Shown: positions 1 to 7,572 of the stretch, piece after piece | Layout: the number at the start of each line of letters is the position of its first letter | Position numbering within the stretch: position 1 is the stretch's first letter | Origin: Muribaculaceae bacterium | Lineage (GTDB): Bacteria > Bacteroidota > Bacteroidia > Bacteroidales > Muribaculaceae | DNA length: 32,276 bases | Reading direction: 5' to 3' | Assembly: GCA_022509105.1 (NCBI GenBank) | Contig: JAFLTV010000026.1 | Location: forward strand, 1 to 32,276 | The notes under the pieces: generated by a model | Told to the model about the DNA's origin: nothing | Database searches by the model: none | Seen by the model: only the letters and a program-made list of their open reading frames with translations | Translations under genes and position numbers: made by a program

Positions 1-53
1 CTCGCGACCCTTAGCTTGGAAGGCTAATGCTCTACCAACTGAGCTACTTCCGC
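1..53 (-). tRNA. tRNA-Gly (anticodon TCC), 3' part cut by window edge
   Basis: On the minus strand the 5' half of a tRNA is visible: acceptor GCGGAAG, D stem GCTC/GAGC, anticodon stem TTAGC/GCTAA closing the loop CTTCCAA with anticodon TCC, and the start of the T arm. The 3' acceptor strand lies outside the window. It sits 7 nt downstream of tRNA-Tyr and should be processed from the same transcript. In Bacteroidales such a pair is often followed by tRNA-Thr and tuf; that is only an expectation here. Confidence 0.95.
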
Positions 54-60
54 ATAATTG

Positions 61-143
61 TGGGCGAAGATGGATTCGAACCACCGAAGGCATAAGCCAG
101 CAGATTTACAGTCTGCCCCATTTGGCCACTCTGGTATTCGCCC
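61..143 (-). tRNA. tRNA-Tyr (anticodon GTA)
   Basis: A complete class II tRNA on the minus strand. The 7-bp acceptor GGGCGAA pairs with TTCGCCC and the discriminator is A at position 61. The anticodon stem GCAGA/TCTGC closes a loop with anticodon GTA. A long variable arm follows, and the T loop is GTTCGAATC. No 3' CCA is encoded, so the tail must be added after transcription; a CCA-adding enzyme is encoded at 22798-24252. Confidence 0.96.
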
Positions 144-191
144 TTTGGTCATTCGGAGTGGCTTTTTTAATCCCCTCCAAATTTCCGAATG

Positions 192-223
192 CAAAATTAA
201 TTAAATTTTCTACTTATAGCAAA
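192..223 (-). promoter_or_regulatory. Bacteroidota-type promoter for the tRNA-Tyr/tRNA-Gly unit
   Basis: Reading the minus strand, TTTG (223-220) is followed by a 20-nt spacer and TAATTTTG (199-192). This fits the -33/-7 consensus of the primary sigma factor of Bacteroidota. The predicted start of transcription is about 40 nt before the mature tRNA-Tyr 5' end. The promoter lies just beyond the glmS stop codon, so the tRNAs need not depend on read-through from glmS. Confidence 0.6.
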
Positions 224-249
224 TTTTTTTGCACCTTTTTTTATTTTTT

Positions 250-2094
250 TTATTCTACCGTTACCGACTTCGCCAAATTTCTCGGCATATCAACGTTTTT
301 TCCTTTGTTTATAGCTATATAATAACTCAACAATTGCAAAGGGATGCTCGTGATAATGGGAGTCAGACATTCGGGCATCTCCGGAACTTCCAAAACATGG
401 TCGGCCATCTTGCTTATTATCTCGTCGCCTTCGTTAACAATTGCGATTATTGAACCCCCTCTTGCCTTCACCTGCTGAACATTACTTACTATTTTTTCGT
501 AAACATGATCCATAGGAGCTATAATGACACTCGGCATCTCTTCATCTATCAAAGCTATCGGCCCATGTTTCATTTCAGCTGCGGGATATCCTTCGGCATG
601 TATGTAAGAAATCTCTTTTAATTTTAATGCGCCTTCCAGGGCCACGGGGTAACTGAATCCTCTTCCCAAATACAAGAAGTTTTTGGCGTAGGTGTAGATC
701 ATAGACAATCTTTCGATCTTATCATTCAATTTCAAGACTTTCTCCACTGTGGAAGGTATCTGTAATATATGTTTACCGAGTTCTTCAATTTTTTCTGCTG
801 AAATTGTCTTTTTCAATTGGGCTATGCTAAGAGCCAACAATGTCAATACCATCACTTGCCCCGTGAATGCCTTGGTTGAAGCCACTCCTATTTCCGGACC
901 TACATGTATATATGTGCCACTGAGAGTTTCCCTTGGAATTGAACTTCCTACAACATTACTGATTCCATAAACATAAGCGCCCATTTTTCTTGCTATTTTT
1001 ACAGCAGCAAGAGTGTCGGCGGTTTCTCCGCTTTGAGAAATTGCTATTACGACATCCTTTTCATCCAAAATTGGATTTGAATAACGGAATTCACTTGCAT
1101 ATTCAACCTCAACAGGAATTTTACACATCTCCTGGATCAGATATTTGCCTAATAGAGCAGCATGCCATGATGTCCCGCACGCCACTATTACAATCCTTTT
1201 GGCATTTATGAATTTATCCTGACTGTCGACTACACCGGAAAGCATTATCTTCTTTCCTCCATCAACAACGCGCCCTCGAATGCAATCTCTTAAGGTGGTG
1301 GGTTGCTCGAAGATTTCTTTCAACATAAAATGCTCGAATCCCCCTTTTTCAAGCTGGGAGATACTCATTTCAAGAGTAGTTACGTCTATCTTGCTTTCCT
1401 TGTTCTCAAGATTCACAATTTTTAAAGGCTCCCCTTTCTCGATAATCGCTATTTCTCCATCCTTCAAATACACACAATCTTTTGTGTATTCAATAAATGG
1501 AGTGGCATCAGATGCCAGAAACATATCGTCATCCCCTATTCCTACCGCTAAGGGAGAACTGTTTCTTGCCGCTATAATCTTATTGGGTTCATCTTTTTCA
1601 ATAACTGCGATGGCATACGCTCCGACCACTTGCTTTAATGCCTCTCTGACAGCATCCAGAAGACTGCAATTATTCTTTACTTTTATGTATTCTATAAGCT
1701 GCACCAAAACTTCAGTGTCTGTCTCTGAATGGAAAGAACAACCCTGTTGAATCAATGCATCTTTCAATACCTGATAATTTTCTATTGTGCCATTATGCAC
1801 CAATGCCAAATTACCATCTTCGCTGAAATGAGGGTGAGCATTATTATCACTCGGTTCGCCATGAGTGGCCCAACGTGTATGGGCTATTCCGCATGTGGCA
1901 GCCGTGTTTTTATCTTTACAGAAATTTTCTAAATTTGAAACTTTCCCTTGGGCTTTGTAAATATTTATCTTCCCGGATGGATTGCTTAAGGCTATTCCGG
2001 CACTGTCATATCCTCTATATTCCAGCCTATGAAGCCCTTTTATCAATATATCATAGACATTCTTATTGCCTACGTAACCCACTATTCCACACAT
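250..2094 (-). CDS. glmS: Glutamine--fructose-6-phosphate aminotransferase (isomerizing)
   Basis: Makes glucosamine-6-phosphate from fructose-6-phosphate and glutamine, the first committed step of UDP-GlcNAc synthesis for peptidoglycan and lipid A. The 614-residue length is normal for the family. The protein begins MCGIVGYVG, which exposes Cys2 as the N-terminal nucleophile of the class II glutamine amidotransferase domain (about residues 1-240). Two SIS sugar-isomerase domains follow (about 290-430 and 460-600), with CGTSWHA and SQSGETADT phosphosugar-binding motifs. It ends in the family's typical LAKSVTVE tail. No clear -33/-7 promoter was found in the 168-nt gap upstream, and no clear terminator follows. 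A near-palindrome sits 2 nt before the start codon. Confidence 0.98.
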   Translation of the reverse strand: MCGIVGYVGNKNVYDILIKGLHRLEYRGYDSAGIALSNPSGKINIYKAQGKVSNLENFCKDKNTAATCGIAHTRWATHGEPSDNNAHPHFSEDGNLALVHNGTIENYQVLKDALIQQGCSFHSETDTEVLVQLIEYIKVKNNCSLLDAVREALKQVVGAYAIAVIEKDEPNKIIAARNSSPLAVGIGDDDMFLASDATPFIEYTKDCVYLKDGEIAIIEKGEPLKIVNLENKESKIDVTTLEMSISQLEKGGFEHFMLKEIFEQPTTLRDCIRGRVVDGGKKIMLSGVVDSQDKFINAKRIVIVACGTSWHAALLGKYLIQEMCKIPVEVEYASEFRYSNPILDEKDVVIAISQSGETADTLAAVKIARKMGAYVYGISNVVGSSIPRETLSGTYIHVGPEIGVASTKAFTGQVMVLTLLALSIAQLKKTISAEKIEELGKHILQIPSTVEKVLKLNDKIERLSMIYTYAKNFLYLGRGFSYPVALEGALKLKEISYIHAEGYPAAEMKHGPIALIDEEMPSVIIAPMDHVYEKIVSNVQQVKARGGSIIAIVNEGDEIISKMADHVLEVPEMPECLTPIITSIPLQLLSYYIAINKGKNVDMPRNLAKSVTVE

Positions 2095-2210
2095 ATAATC
2101 AAAATTTCGATTTAAAGGAGGATTTTAACATTTAACGCTATAAATCCAATTTTGTAACGAAACAATAAATAAATTATTGTAGTTATCGGGCCGGTTTCTA
2201 TAAAAGTGTA

Positions 2211-2261
2211 TTATAAAAAGAGTATTCCCCGAACATAGGAAATGCCGGGGAAAATTCTTCT
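2211..2261 (-). terminator. Rho-independent terminator of the pepD-muramidase-pepD-NYN operon
   Basis: On the minus strand TTCCCCG (2252-2246) pairs with CGGGGAA (2231-2225). With two mismatches the stem extends to pair an AAGAAGA tract with a CTCTTTTT tract (to about 2214), which supplies the U-rich tail. It lies directly after the NYN gene stop codon, as expected for the end of the four-gene unit. Confidence 0.6.
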
Positions 2262-2262
2262 T

Positions 2263-2913
2263 TTAGAATTCATCTCCAAGAGGCGACAATGCCGAATCTC
2301 TTAATTTATATAAGAGGGCTTTTTTCAAATCCGGTTTGTCTTTTAACATTTCAGAAAGCTCCCAATGATGACCGGCTTCATCGCTCAAAAGAGTTGAAGT
2401 TGCATCCACATCTGCCAGGTTCCAGGTTAAAAGCACTGTCTTAATTTTTAATGCTTTCAATTTCCTTACAAGCATTTCATGGTCAGCATCCCCGGTGATC
2501 AAGACTACATAATCAAATTTCCGAAAAGTTGACAACTCATAAGCTTCCAAAGCAAACCATACATCAATGCCCTTTTCCACAACTTGTTTTTCACCCTCTT
2601 TCCCCATTTCACGAAGGTGTTTGTAATGGAAAACAACATCATTTTCTATCAGAGTATCCTCAAACTTCCTCTCATTATATAATAAGTGTTTATCATAAGC
2701 TTCCTTTACCCTGAATCTTCCTCTGAAATAATGAGCCTCTGTTATCTGGCAGTTGGCTGTGTCGACTTTTTCCAACACAGCCAATCTGCTGCAAATAAAA
2801 TCAAATAGAGATTTTACTCTGATTATAGAACTTTCAATAGCTTTTAAAGCGCGGTTGACTTTTGCATAATAGCCTCCGTCTATAAAAACTCCTATTGAAA
2901 TATATCCTTGCAT
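2263..2913 (-). CDS. NYN-domain (PIN-like, LabA/DUF88) protein, putative nuclease
   Basis: A 216-residue soluble protein with the acidic framework of NYN/PIN-like nucleases: D12 in VFIDGGYY, D117 in KGIDVW, and D142/D144 in GDADHEML, followed by an alternating hydrophobic strand (about 157-165). Family members are metal-dependent RNases or predicted RNases; the substrate here is unknown. No membrane segment or signal peptide is seen. It is the last gene of a minus-strand operon, 18 nt after the pepD copy, with a terminator directly behind it. The link to dipeptidases and a muramidase is positional only and may reflect chance co-transcription. The family call is firm from the motifs; nuclease activity is inferred. 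Confidence 0.8.
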   Translation of the reverse strand: MQGYISIGVFIDGGYYAKVNRALKAIESSIIRVKSLFDFICSRLAVLEKVDTANCQITEAHYFRGRFRVKEAYDKHLLYNERKFEDTLIENDVVFHYKHLREMGKEGEKQVVEKGIDVWFALEAYELSTFRKFDYVVLITGDADHEMLVRKLKALKIKTVLLTWNLADVDATSTLLSDEAGHHWELSEMLKDKPDLKKALLYKLRDSALSPLGDEF

Positions 2914-2931
2914 AATTTCTTATTCTTATTT

Positions 2932-4383
2932 TTATGCCAATCTTTTTAAAATATCACATAAGAATTTCCAATATTCTGCAACTGATGGGATATTAGCTTT
3001 TTCATTTGGGGAATGGATATCCTTCAAAGTGGGTCCGAATGAAATCATATCCAAATCCGGCATTTTTTCGAGGAATAAGCCACATTCCAAACCTGCATGT
3101 AAAGCCTCTACTTTCGGTGATCTTCCGAAAAGGGTTTCAAAGCTCTCTTTTGCAACTGCCAAGACTTTAGAATCAGGATTCGGCGCCCATCCGACATAAG
3201 CATCGTCGAATTCAACAGTGTATCCGATCATCTCAAAGAGACTCTTTACTCTGTCAGCAATTTCATCTCTTCTTGAATCAATAGAAGAACGCTCATGAAC
3301 TGTCACTTCAACCTCTTTTCCATTCATTTTCACGGATGCAAGATTGCATGAAGTCTCAACAAGACCTTCAACGGCATTCGACATGGCTTGAACTCCATTG
3401 GGACAACTATAAACCGCTGAAATCAATTCATAGGCATCTCTATCAATAATAACCTCTTCAGGCTTATCGGTTTTTTCACATTCAAATGAAAAATCGGGAC
3501 CCTCTGACAATATCAATTCAGCATGAATCATATCTGAGAAAAGCTTCACGCTCTCTTCGAAATTTTTGACAGCCTCTTTATTCACCCCAACAACTGCAAA
3601 AGCCTCGCGTGGAATTGCATTTGCCAATCCTCCTCCTTGGAATTCAGACATTACCATGTCATATTTCTTCCAGTTGCTCCAAAGATATCTGCATAATTGC
3701 TGATTGGCATTGCCTCTGCCTAAATTGATTTCCATTCCGGAATGGCCTCCTTTCAAATTTCTGATTGATATCTTATACCATTCTTTATCTGTCGGAGATT
3801 CTTTATGCTCAAGGTCTTTCTTACAAATTGTCACTTTACCACCTGCACATCCTATTACAAGCTGACCGTGTTCTTCAGAATCTAAATTTAACAAAATGCT
3901 ACCGTTTACAAATCCCGGCTGAAGACCGTTTGCGCCTATCAATCCCTGCTCCTCATCTACAGTGAAAAGACATTCAATAGGGCCATGAACCAGGCTGTCG
4001 TCTAACAAAACAGCCATTGCGGTGGCACATCCCAAACCATTGTCAGCTCCTAAGGTTGTGCCGTCAGCTTTTACCCAATCTCCATCCACAATTGTAGTGA
4101 TAGGATCATTCAGAAAGTCATGGACCTTATCACTGTTTTTCTCGGCAACCATATCCTGGTGTCCTTGAAGAATGATGGTAGGAGCGTTTTCATGTCCGGG
4201 AGTTGCACCCTTTCTCATCACAACATTGCCAACCTCATCCGATGCTGCTTCTATGTTGTTTTCGGCTGCCCATGCCAAAAGGAACTCCTTCATTTTATCA
4301 AGATGATGAGTGGGACGTGGAACTTTTGTTATCTTATCAAAACATTCCCAAACAAGCTTGGGTTGTAAATCAGTTATTTTCAT
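2932..4383 (-). CDS. pepD: Aminoacyl-histidine dipeptidase (M20, PepD/peptidase D), copy 1
   Basis: A cytosolic di-zinc M20 peptidase that cleaves Xaa-His and other dipeptides; its 483-residue length matches the PepD family. Metal and catalytic residues are visible: H75 and D77 in GHQDM, bridging D114 in GADNG, the E144-E145 pair in DEEQG, D168 in NLDSE, and the late histidines in HAGLECG and DIHSPNE. No signal peptide is present. It lies 11 nt downstream of the muramidase-like gene. The second copy at 5195-6652 is collinear, with the same motif spacing, and about half the residues look identical by eye. GHQDM here versus AHMDM in the other copy hints at diverged specificity. Confidence 0.95.
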   Translation of the reverse strand: MKITDLQPKLVWECFDKITKVPRPTHHLDKMKEFLLAWAAENNIEAASDEVGNVVMRKGATPGHENAPTIILQGHQDMVAEKNSDKVHDFLNDPITTIVDGDWVKADGTTLGADNGLGCATAMAVLLDDSLVHGPIECLFTVDEEQGLIGANGLQPGFVNGSILLNLDSEEHGQLVIGCAGGKVTICKKDLEHKESPTDKEWYKISIRNLKGGHSGMEINLGRGNANQQLCRYLWSNWKKYDMVMSEFQGGGLANAIPREAFAVVGVNKEAVKNFEESVKLFSDMIHAELILSEGPDFSFECEKTDKPEEVIIDRDAYELISAVYSCPNGVQAMSNAVEGLVETSCNLASVKMNGKEVEVTVHERSSIDSRRDEIADRVKSLFEMIGYTVEFDDAYVGWAPNPDSKVLAVAKESFETLFGRSPKVEALHAGLECGLFLEKMPDLDMISFGPTLKDIHSPNEKANIPSVAEYWKFLCDILKRLA

Positions 4384-4394
4384 ATTTATAGTTT

Positions 4395-5198
4395 TTATTT
4401 TGAAAATTTGGCATAAGCCTTAGCCATTTTTGTATGATATCCGCGCTTCGCGTATGAATTGCCATTGTAGCGTCGTGCAAATCCGCTCCAATCTTTCTTC
4501 TTCAGATATTTCAACATATCGGAATTCTCAATAAAAATTGCAAACAACTGGAGTTGTTCCAATTCCGAATATGACATCCGTTCAACAAATTCATTCACAC
4601 TTTCGCAACCGCATCTTTTATAGTTGAACCCTCCGATTTGAAACATACCCCAGAATGTACCCATGTCCGCGCCTTCTTTATTAACCTTTCTGGCATTAGT
4701 GAGTTGAGTCCATTCTTTCAAGGCATGTCCCTTCAAACCTTCCGGCACTTTTGCAGACTTATCCCCTGCCGTTGAAGTGGCCTTATTTTTATATTTTGCA
4801 TACATTGTGGGATCAAAATTAACTACCGGCACTCCCGGAGCAGAAAATCCCTTCATTGCAGCGCCTGCCTCTATAACCACCACTGCCTTTATGACAGCAA
4901 CCTCAATCCCCAATTCGTCAGCCACCAATTTAAAATCTTCATCTGTGAGATGACTATAACGATCTGCAGGATTCAATCCAAGGCTATCAACGGCTCCTAT
5001 TTGAATTGAAGTCCTCTCTTTCTTTAGATCAATTATAGAATCAGATCCTGATTGAGTTTCATTGACGGAAAGGGAATCCTGACGCATGGAAGAATCAAGT
5101 TTTTTCCCGGTGCATACCGAGAAAAAACTTGTTATGATAATTCCCAATCCTAAAACACGAAGGATTGAGTTTCTCTTTTTTAAATTCGCAGGGTTCAT
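4395..5198 (-). CDS. Exported N-acetylmuramidase-like protein (DUF3380 type)
   Basis: A 267-residue protein with a basic N-terminus and hydrophobic segment (about residues 12-28) ending in FFSVC (C29). This is either a relaxed lipobox or a plain signal peptide. A low-complexity Ser/Asp linker follows. The C-terminal part (about 85-265) resembles the N-acetylmuramidase/DUF3380 lysozyme fold: VVVIEAGAAMKGF places E110 as the likely catalytic acid. FWGMFQIGGFNYKRCG and the MSYSELEQLQLF...WSGFARRYNG stretches match the family pattern. The likely substrate is peptidoglycan glycan strands in the periplasm. Its start overlaps the stop of the upstream pepD copy by 4 nt (ATGA), so the two are translationally coupled. 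Hydrolase activity is inferred. Confidence 0.75.
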   Translation of the reverse strand: MNPANLKKRNSILRVLGLGIIITSFFSVCTGKKLDSSMRQDSLSVNETQSGSDSIIDLKKERTSIQIGAVDSLGLNPADRYSHLTDEDFKLVADELGIEVAVIKAVVVIEAGAAMKGFSAPGVPVVNFDPTMYAKYKNKATSTAGDKSAKVPEGLKGHALKEWTQLTNARKVNKEGADMGTFWGMFQIGGFNYKRCGCESVNEFVERMSYSELEQLQLFAIFIENSDMLKYLKKKDWSGFARRYNGNSYAKRGYHTKMAKAYAKFSK

Positions 5199-6652
5199 GC
5201 TTCAGAAATTTTCTCAAGCACTTTGCAAAGGTGTTTCCAGAATTTTTCTACTGTAGGAATCAAAAGTTTTTCATCCGGGGAATGAACATCTCTCATAGTC
5301 GGACCGAAACTTACCATGTCTAAATGAGGATATTTATTCAAGAATAATCCACATTCAAGACCGGCATGAATAGCCTTTATCTGAGGTTTAACCCCGAATA
5401 ATTCTTCATAAGCCTCTGCGCTGACTTTCATTATTTCAGAATCAATGTTCGGAGCCCAACCGGGATAGCCGTCGGAATGACTAACATGAGCACCTGCCAA
5501 TTGAAAATGAGCTTCAACTTGCCCTGCAATATCATTTTTTCTTGATTCGAGGGATGACCTTTGTGATGTTGTCACCTTTATCTTACAATCGTCTTCCATT
5601 CTTACGGCTGCAAGATTGGTTGATGTTTCAACCAGGCCTTCAATTGCATGACTCATACTTATCACTCCATGAGGAGCTGAATACAAAGCTCTGACCAGAC
5701 GGACAGAAGTGTCTGAATCTATGCAATATTCCGGTTTTGAAACCTCTTCTATTTTCAAATCCATGGAAGGTTCCACACCCTTGAATTCCAATAGTATCTC
5801 TTCTCTATAACTATTCAGGAACTTTGTCACCAAATGCTTATGGTCATTATGAATACCGAAAACAGCTTCAGCCTCTCTTGGGATAGCGTTCCGGAGATTA
5901 CCTCCCTTAAAACTGCTCACTTCAATATCCCATTTATTAGAACAAGCCCAAATAAACCTGGCAATAAGCTTGTTGGCATTAGCGCGTCCCAAGTGGATGT
6001 CGCCTCCGCTATGGCCTCCTAACAATCCACTCACACTGACTTTAAAATATGTGAAATTCTCCGGCGAAAAACTTCTCTTATAATCAAATATTGCTGTTGT
6101 GTCTATTCCACCCGCACAACCAATGAAGATTTCACCGTCGTCTTCAGAATCAAGGTTTATGAGGATTTTCCCGCTAATCATGTCTTTCCCGAGTTTTTCA
6201 GCACCTTCAAGGCCGATTTCCTCATTTACCGTGAATAAGGCTTCAAGAGGACCATGTTCGATTTCAGTGTCCGCCATAGCTGCAAGGGCAGCTGCCATTC
6301 CGATACCATTATCGGCCCCCAAAGTTGTGCCTTTGGCCTTTACCCAGTCACCGTCTATATAGGTATTAATCGGATCTTTAAGGAAATCATGTTCAACGTC
6401 GCTGTTTTTTTCAGCAACCATATCCATGTGGGCTTGTAAAACTACAGTGGGGGCATTTTCTCTGCCGGGAGTGGCACCCTTTTTCATCACAACGTTTCCA
6501 ACCTCATCAGTCTTCGCTTCAATTGAATGCTTTTTAGCAAATTCCAAAAGATAATCTCTTATCTGTTCTTCATGGCATGATGGACGAGGCACTTTAGTGA
6601 TCTCATCAAAAGCCGACCATAACAATGTCGGTTGCAGATCTTTAATTTCCAT
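5195..6652 (-). CDS. pepD: Aminoacyl-histidine dipeptidase (M20, PepD), copy 2
   Basis: First gene of the operon; a 485-residue M20 dipeptidase. Zinc and catalytic residues: H75/D77 in AHMDM, D114 in GADNG, E144-E145 in NEEIG, the LDSED acid, HAGLECG and DVHSPDE. I chose the ATG at 6652 over an upstream in-frame ATG (6772). The protein then begins MEIKDLQPTLLW, parallel to MKITDLQPKLVW in copy 1, and the predicted promoter (6743-6773) lies inside the longer frame. The overlap with the muramidase start suggests coupling between dipeptide hydrolysis and wall degradation, but dietary or scavenged peptides are equally possible substrates. Confidence 0.95.
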   Translation of the reverse strand: MEIKDLQPTLLWSAFDEITKVPRPSCHEEQIRDYLLEFAKKHSIEAKTDEVGNVVMKKGATPGRENAPTVVLQAHMDMVAEKNSDVEHDFLKDPINTYIDGDWVKAKGTTLGADNGIGMAAALAAMADTEIEHGPLEALFTVNEEIGLEGAEKLGKDMISGKILINLDSEDDGEIFIGCAGGIDTTAIFDYKRSFSPENFTYFKVSVSGLLGGHSGGDIHLGRANANKLIARFIWACSNKWDIEVSSFKGGNLRNAIPREAEAVFGIHNDHKHLVTKFLNSYREEILLEFKGVEPSMDLKIEEVSKPEYCIDSDTSVRLVRALYSAPHGVISMSHAIEGLVETSTNLAAVRMEDDCKIKVTTSQRSSLESRKNDIAGQVEAHFQLAGAHVSHSDGYPGWAPNIDSEIMKVSAEAYEELFGVKPQIKAIHAGLECGLFLNKYPHLDMVSFGPTMRDVHSPDEKLLIPTVEKFWKHLCKVLEKISEA

Positions 6653-6742
6653 ATTATTGATTTTACGGTTAAATTGCTTTGTGAAATTTATAATAAAAAA
6701 TATTATCACCGTTAAAGAGGAGCACTGGCTCTCTTTGATTTT

Positions 6743-6773
6743 CAAAAGTACAGATTTTTTTTGCTTATTCAAA
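6743..6773 (-). promoter_or_regulatory. Promoter of the pepD-muramidase-pepD-NYN operon
   Basis: On the minus strand TTTG (6773-6770), a 19-nt spacer and TACTTTTG (6750-6743) match the Bacteroidota -33/-7 pattern. The predicted leader to the pepD start at 6652 is about 85 nt. The promoter decides against the upstream ATG at 6772. Confidence 0.6.
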
Positions 6774-6780
6774 ACTATCC

Positions 6781-6812
6781 TTTCAAGTTATAACTTTTTT
6801 TCCTTAAATTTG
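6781..6812 (+). promoter_or_regulatory. Promoter of the OmpH-like lipoprotein gene
   Basis: TAAATTTG at 6805-6812 is a full -7 match, with a near-match -33 TTTC at 6781-6784 and a 20-nt spacer. It is divergent to the pepD operon promoter; the two -33 boxes are only 7 nt apart. Confidence 0.5.
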
Positions 6813-6873
6813 CATCGTAAAATAAGTCTCAACGACATAACAATCAATAAAGATAACAGAATATCAAAGCAAA

Positions 6874-7470
6874 ATGAAAAAGAATTCATTTTTAATTTCT
6901 TTACTCGCTCTGTCAGGGCTAATTTTCTTTGCATGTGGAAGTGAAGATAAGAAACAGGAAATCACTGAACAAACCATCAACGAGATAATAGCCAAGGCAG
7001 ATTCAATTCTCCCTAATTATAGATATGTCGATTTAGACACTGTTCTTGCCAAATATAATTTAGCAAAGGATTACAACGAAGAGATGCTTCGCATGCAGAC
7101 CAACATGGAAAATGAAGTGAAACGTCATGACAATTCTATCAAATCTTTTGCCACCACCGTTCAACAGAAATATCAGAATAACGGCTATCTGACTCAGGAA
7201 TCTTTTGATGCAGATCAAAAGAAAATCAACGATATGCAGGTAAATGCCCAAAAAGCTATCACAAACTTGCAATCAAATTTTGAGACTTCAGTGATGCAGG
7301 CTCAAAAAACCGTTAATGATTCAATCGAGGCGTTTATTAAAGAATATAATATGAAGAAAGGCTACGATGCCATTTTCTTCAAGGCAGCTACTTTATATAT
7401 CAACCCGGCTCTGGATATCACGAATGATGTGGTGGAAGGTTTGAACGCTCGATATAATAAAGTGAAATAA
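6874..7470 (+). CDS. OmpH/Skp-like periplasmic chaperone, lipid-anchored
   Basis: A 198-residue lipoprotein. Its hydrophobic segment ends in IFFAC with C21 as the lipidation site, and the acidic GSEDKKQE stretch follows. Residues about 50-198 have the OmpH/Skp layout: a short strand (YRYVDLDTVLAKY), a long helical hairpin rich in Gln, Asn and Lys (about 65-160), then the closing GYDAIFFKAATLYINPALDITNDVV strand region. Skp-type proteins hold unfolded outer-membrane proteins in the periplasm. Unlike classical soluble Skp, this one is predicted to be membrane-tethered, and it is not next to bamA. It appears monocistronic, with its own promoter and terminator. Confidence 0.82.
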   Translation: MKKNSFLISLLALSGLIFFACGSEDKKQEITEQTINEIIAKADSILPNYRYVDLDTVLAKYNLAKDYNEEMLRMQTNMENEVKRHDNSIKSFATTVQQKYQNNGYLTQESFDADQKKINDMQVNAQKAITNLQSNFETSVMQAQKTVNDSIEAFIKEYNMKKGYDAIFFKAATLYINPALDITNDVVEGLNARYNKVK

Positions 7471-7510
7471 TTTTATTTAAACTTTTTATTAAATTTAACG
7501 TTTCAATAAT

Positions 7511-7547
7511 AGAGGGCAGCGCGGATATTATCTGTTCTGCCTTTTTT
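7511..7547 (+). terminator. Rho-independent terminator after the OmpH-like gene
   Basis: AGAGGGCAG (7511-7519) pairs with CTGCCTTTT (7537-7545), nine pairs including two G-U, followed by a T run to 7547. Confidence 0.65.
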
Positions 7548-7553
7548 ATTATT

Positions 7554-7561
7554 TATTTTTG
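7554..7561 (+). promoter_or_regulatory. Possible -7 box for hflX
   Basis: TATTTTTG fits the -7 consensus TAnnTTTG. No good -33 TTTG lies at the right distance. If real, transcription would start only a few nt before the hflX ATG, giving an almost leaderless mRNA. Confidence 0.3.
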
Positions 7562-7572
7562 TCTGAATAGTT

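Noticed and set aside
207-235. GCAAATTTTTTTGC stem as a glmS terminator.
   Set aside because: Only a 5-bp AT-rich stem, overlapping the tRNA -33 box; better explained as promoter-region sequence.
1280-1750. A 156-residue open frame on the plus strand inside glmS.
   Set aside because: It is antisense to a strongly conserved enzyme, has no promoter or ribosome-binding context, and reads as reverse-frame composition.
2115-2122. Strong AAGGAGGA sequence resembling a Shine-Dalgarno site on the plus strand.
   Set aside because: No plus-strand gene follows; it lies in the leader of minus-strand glmS, where the transcript carries the complement.
2095-2262. Possible glmS ribozyme upstream of glmS.
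   Set aside because: The gap is short and partly used by the terminator of the NYN operon, and no recognisable ribozyme core was seen; the ribozyme is mainly known from Bacillota.
6653-6772. Forty-residue N-terminal extension of the second PepD.
   Set aside because: The extension is unlike the paralogue and contains the predicted promoter; the ATG at 6652 gives the family N-terminus.
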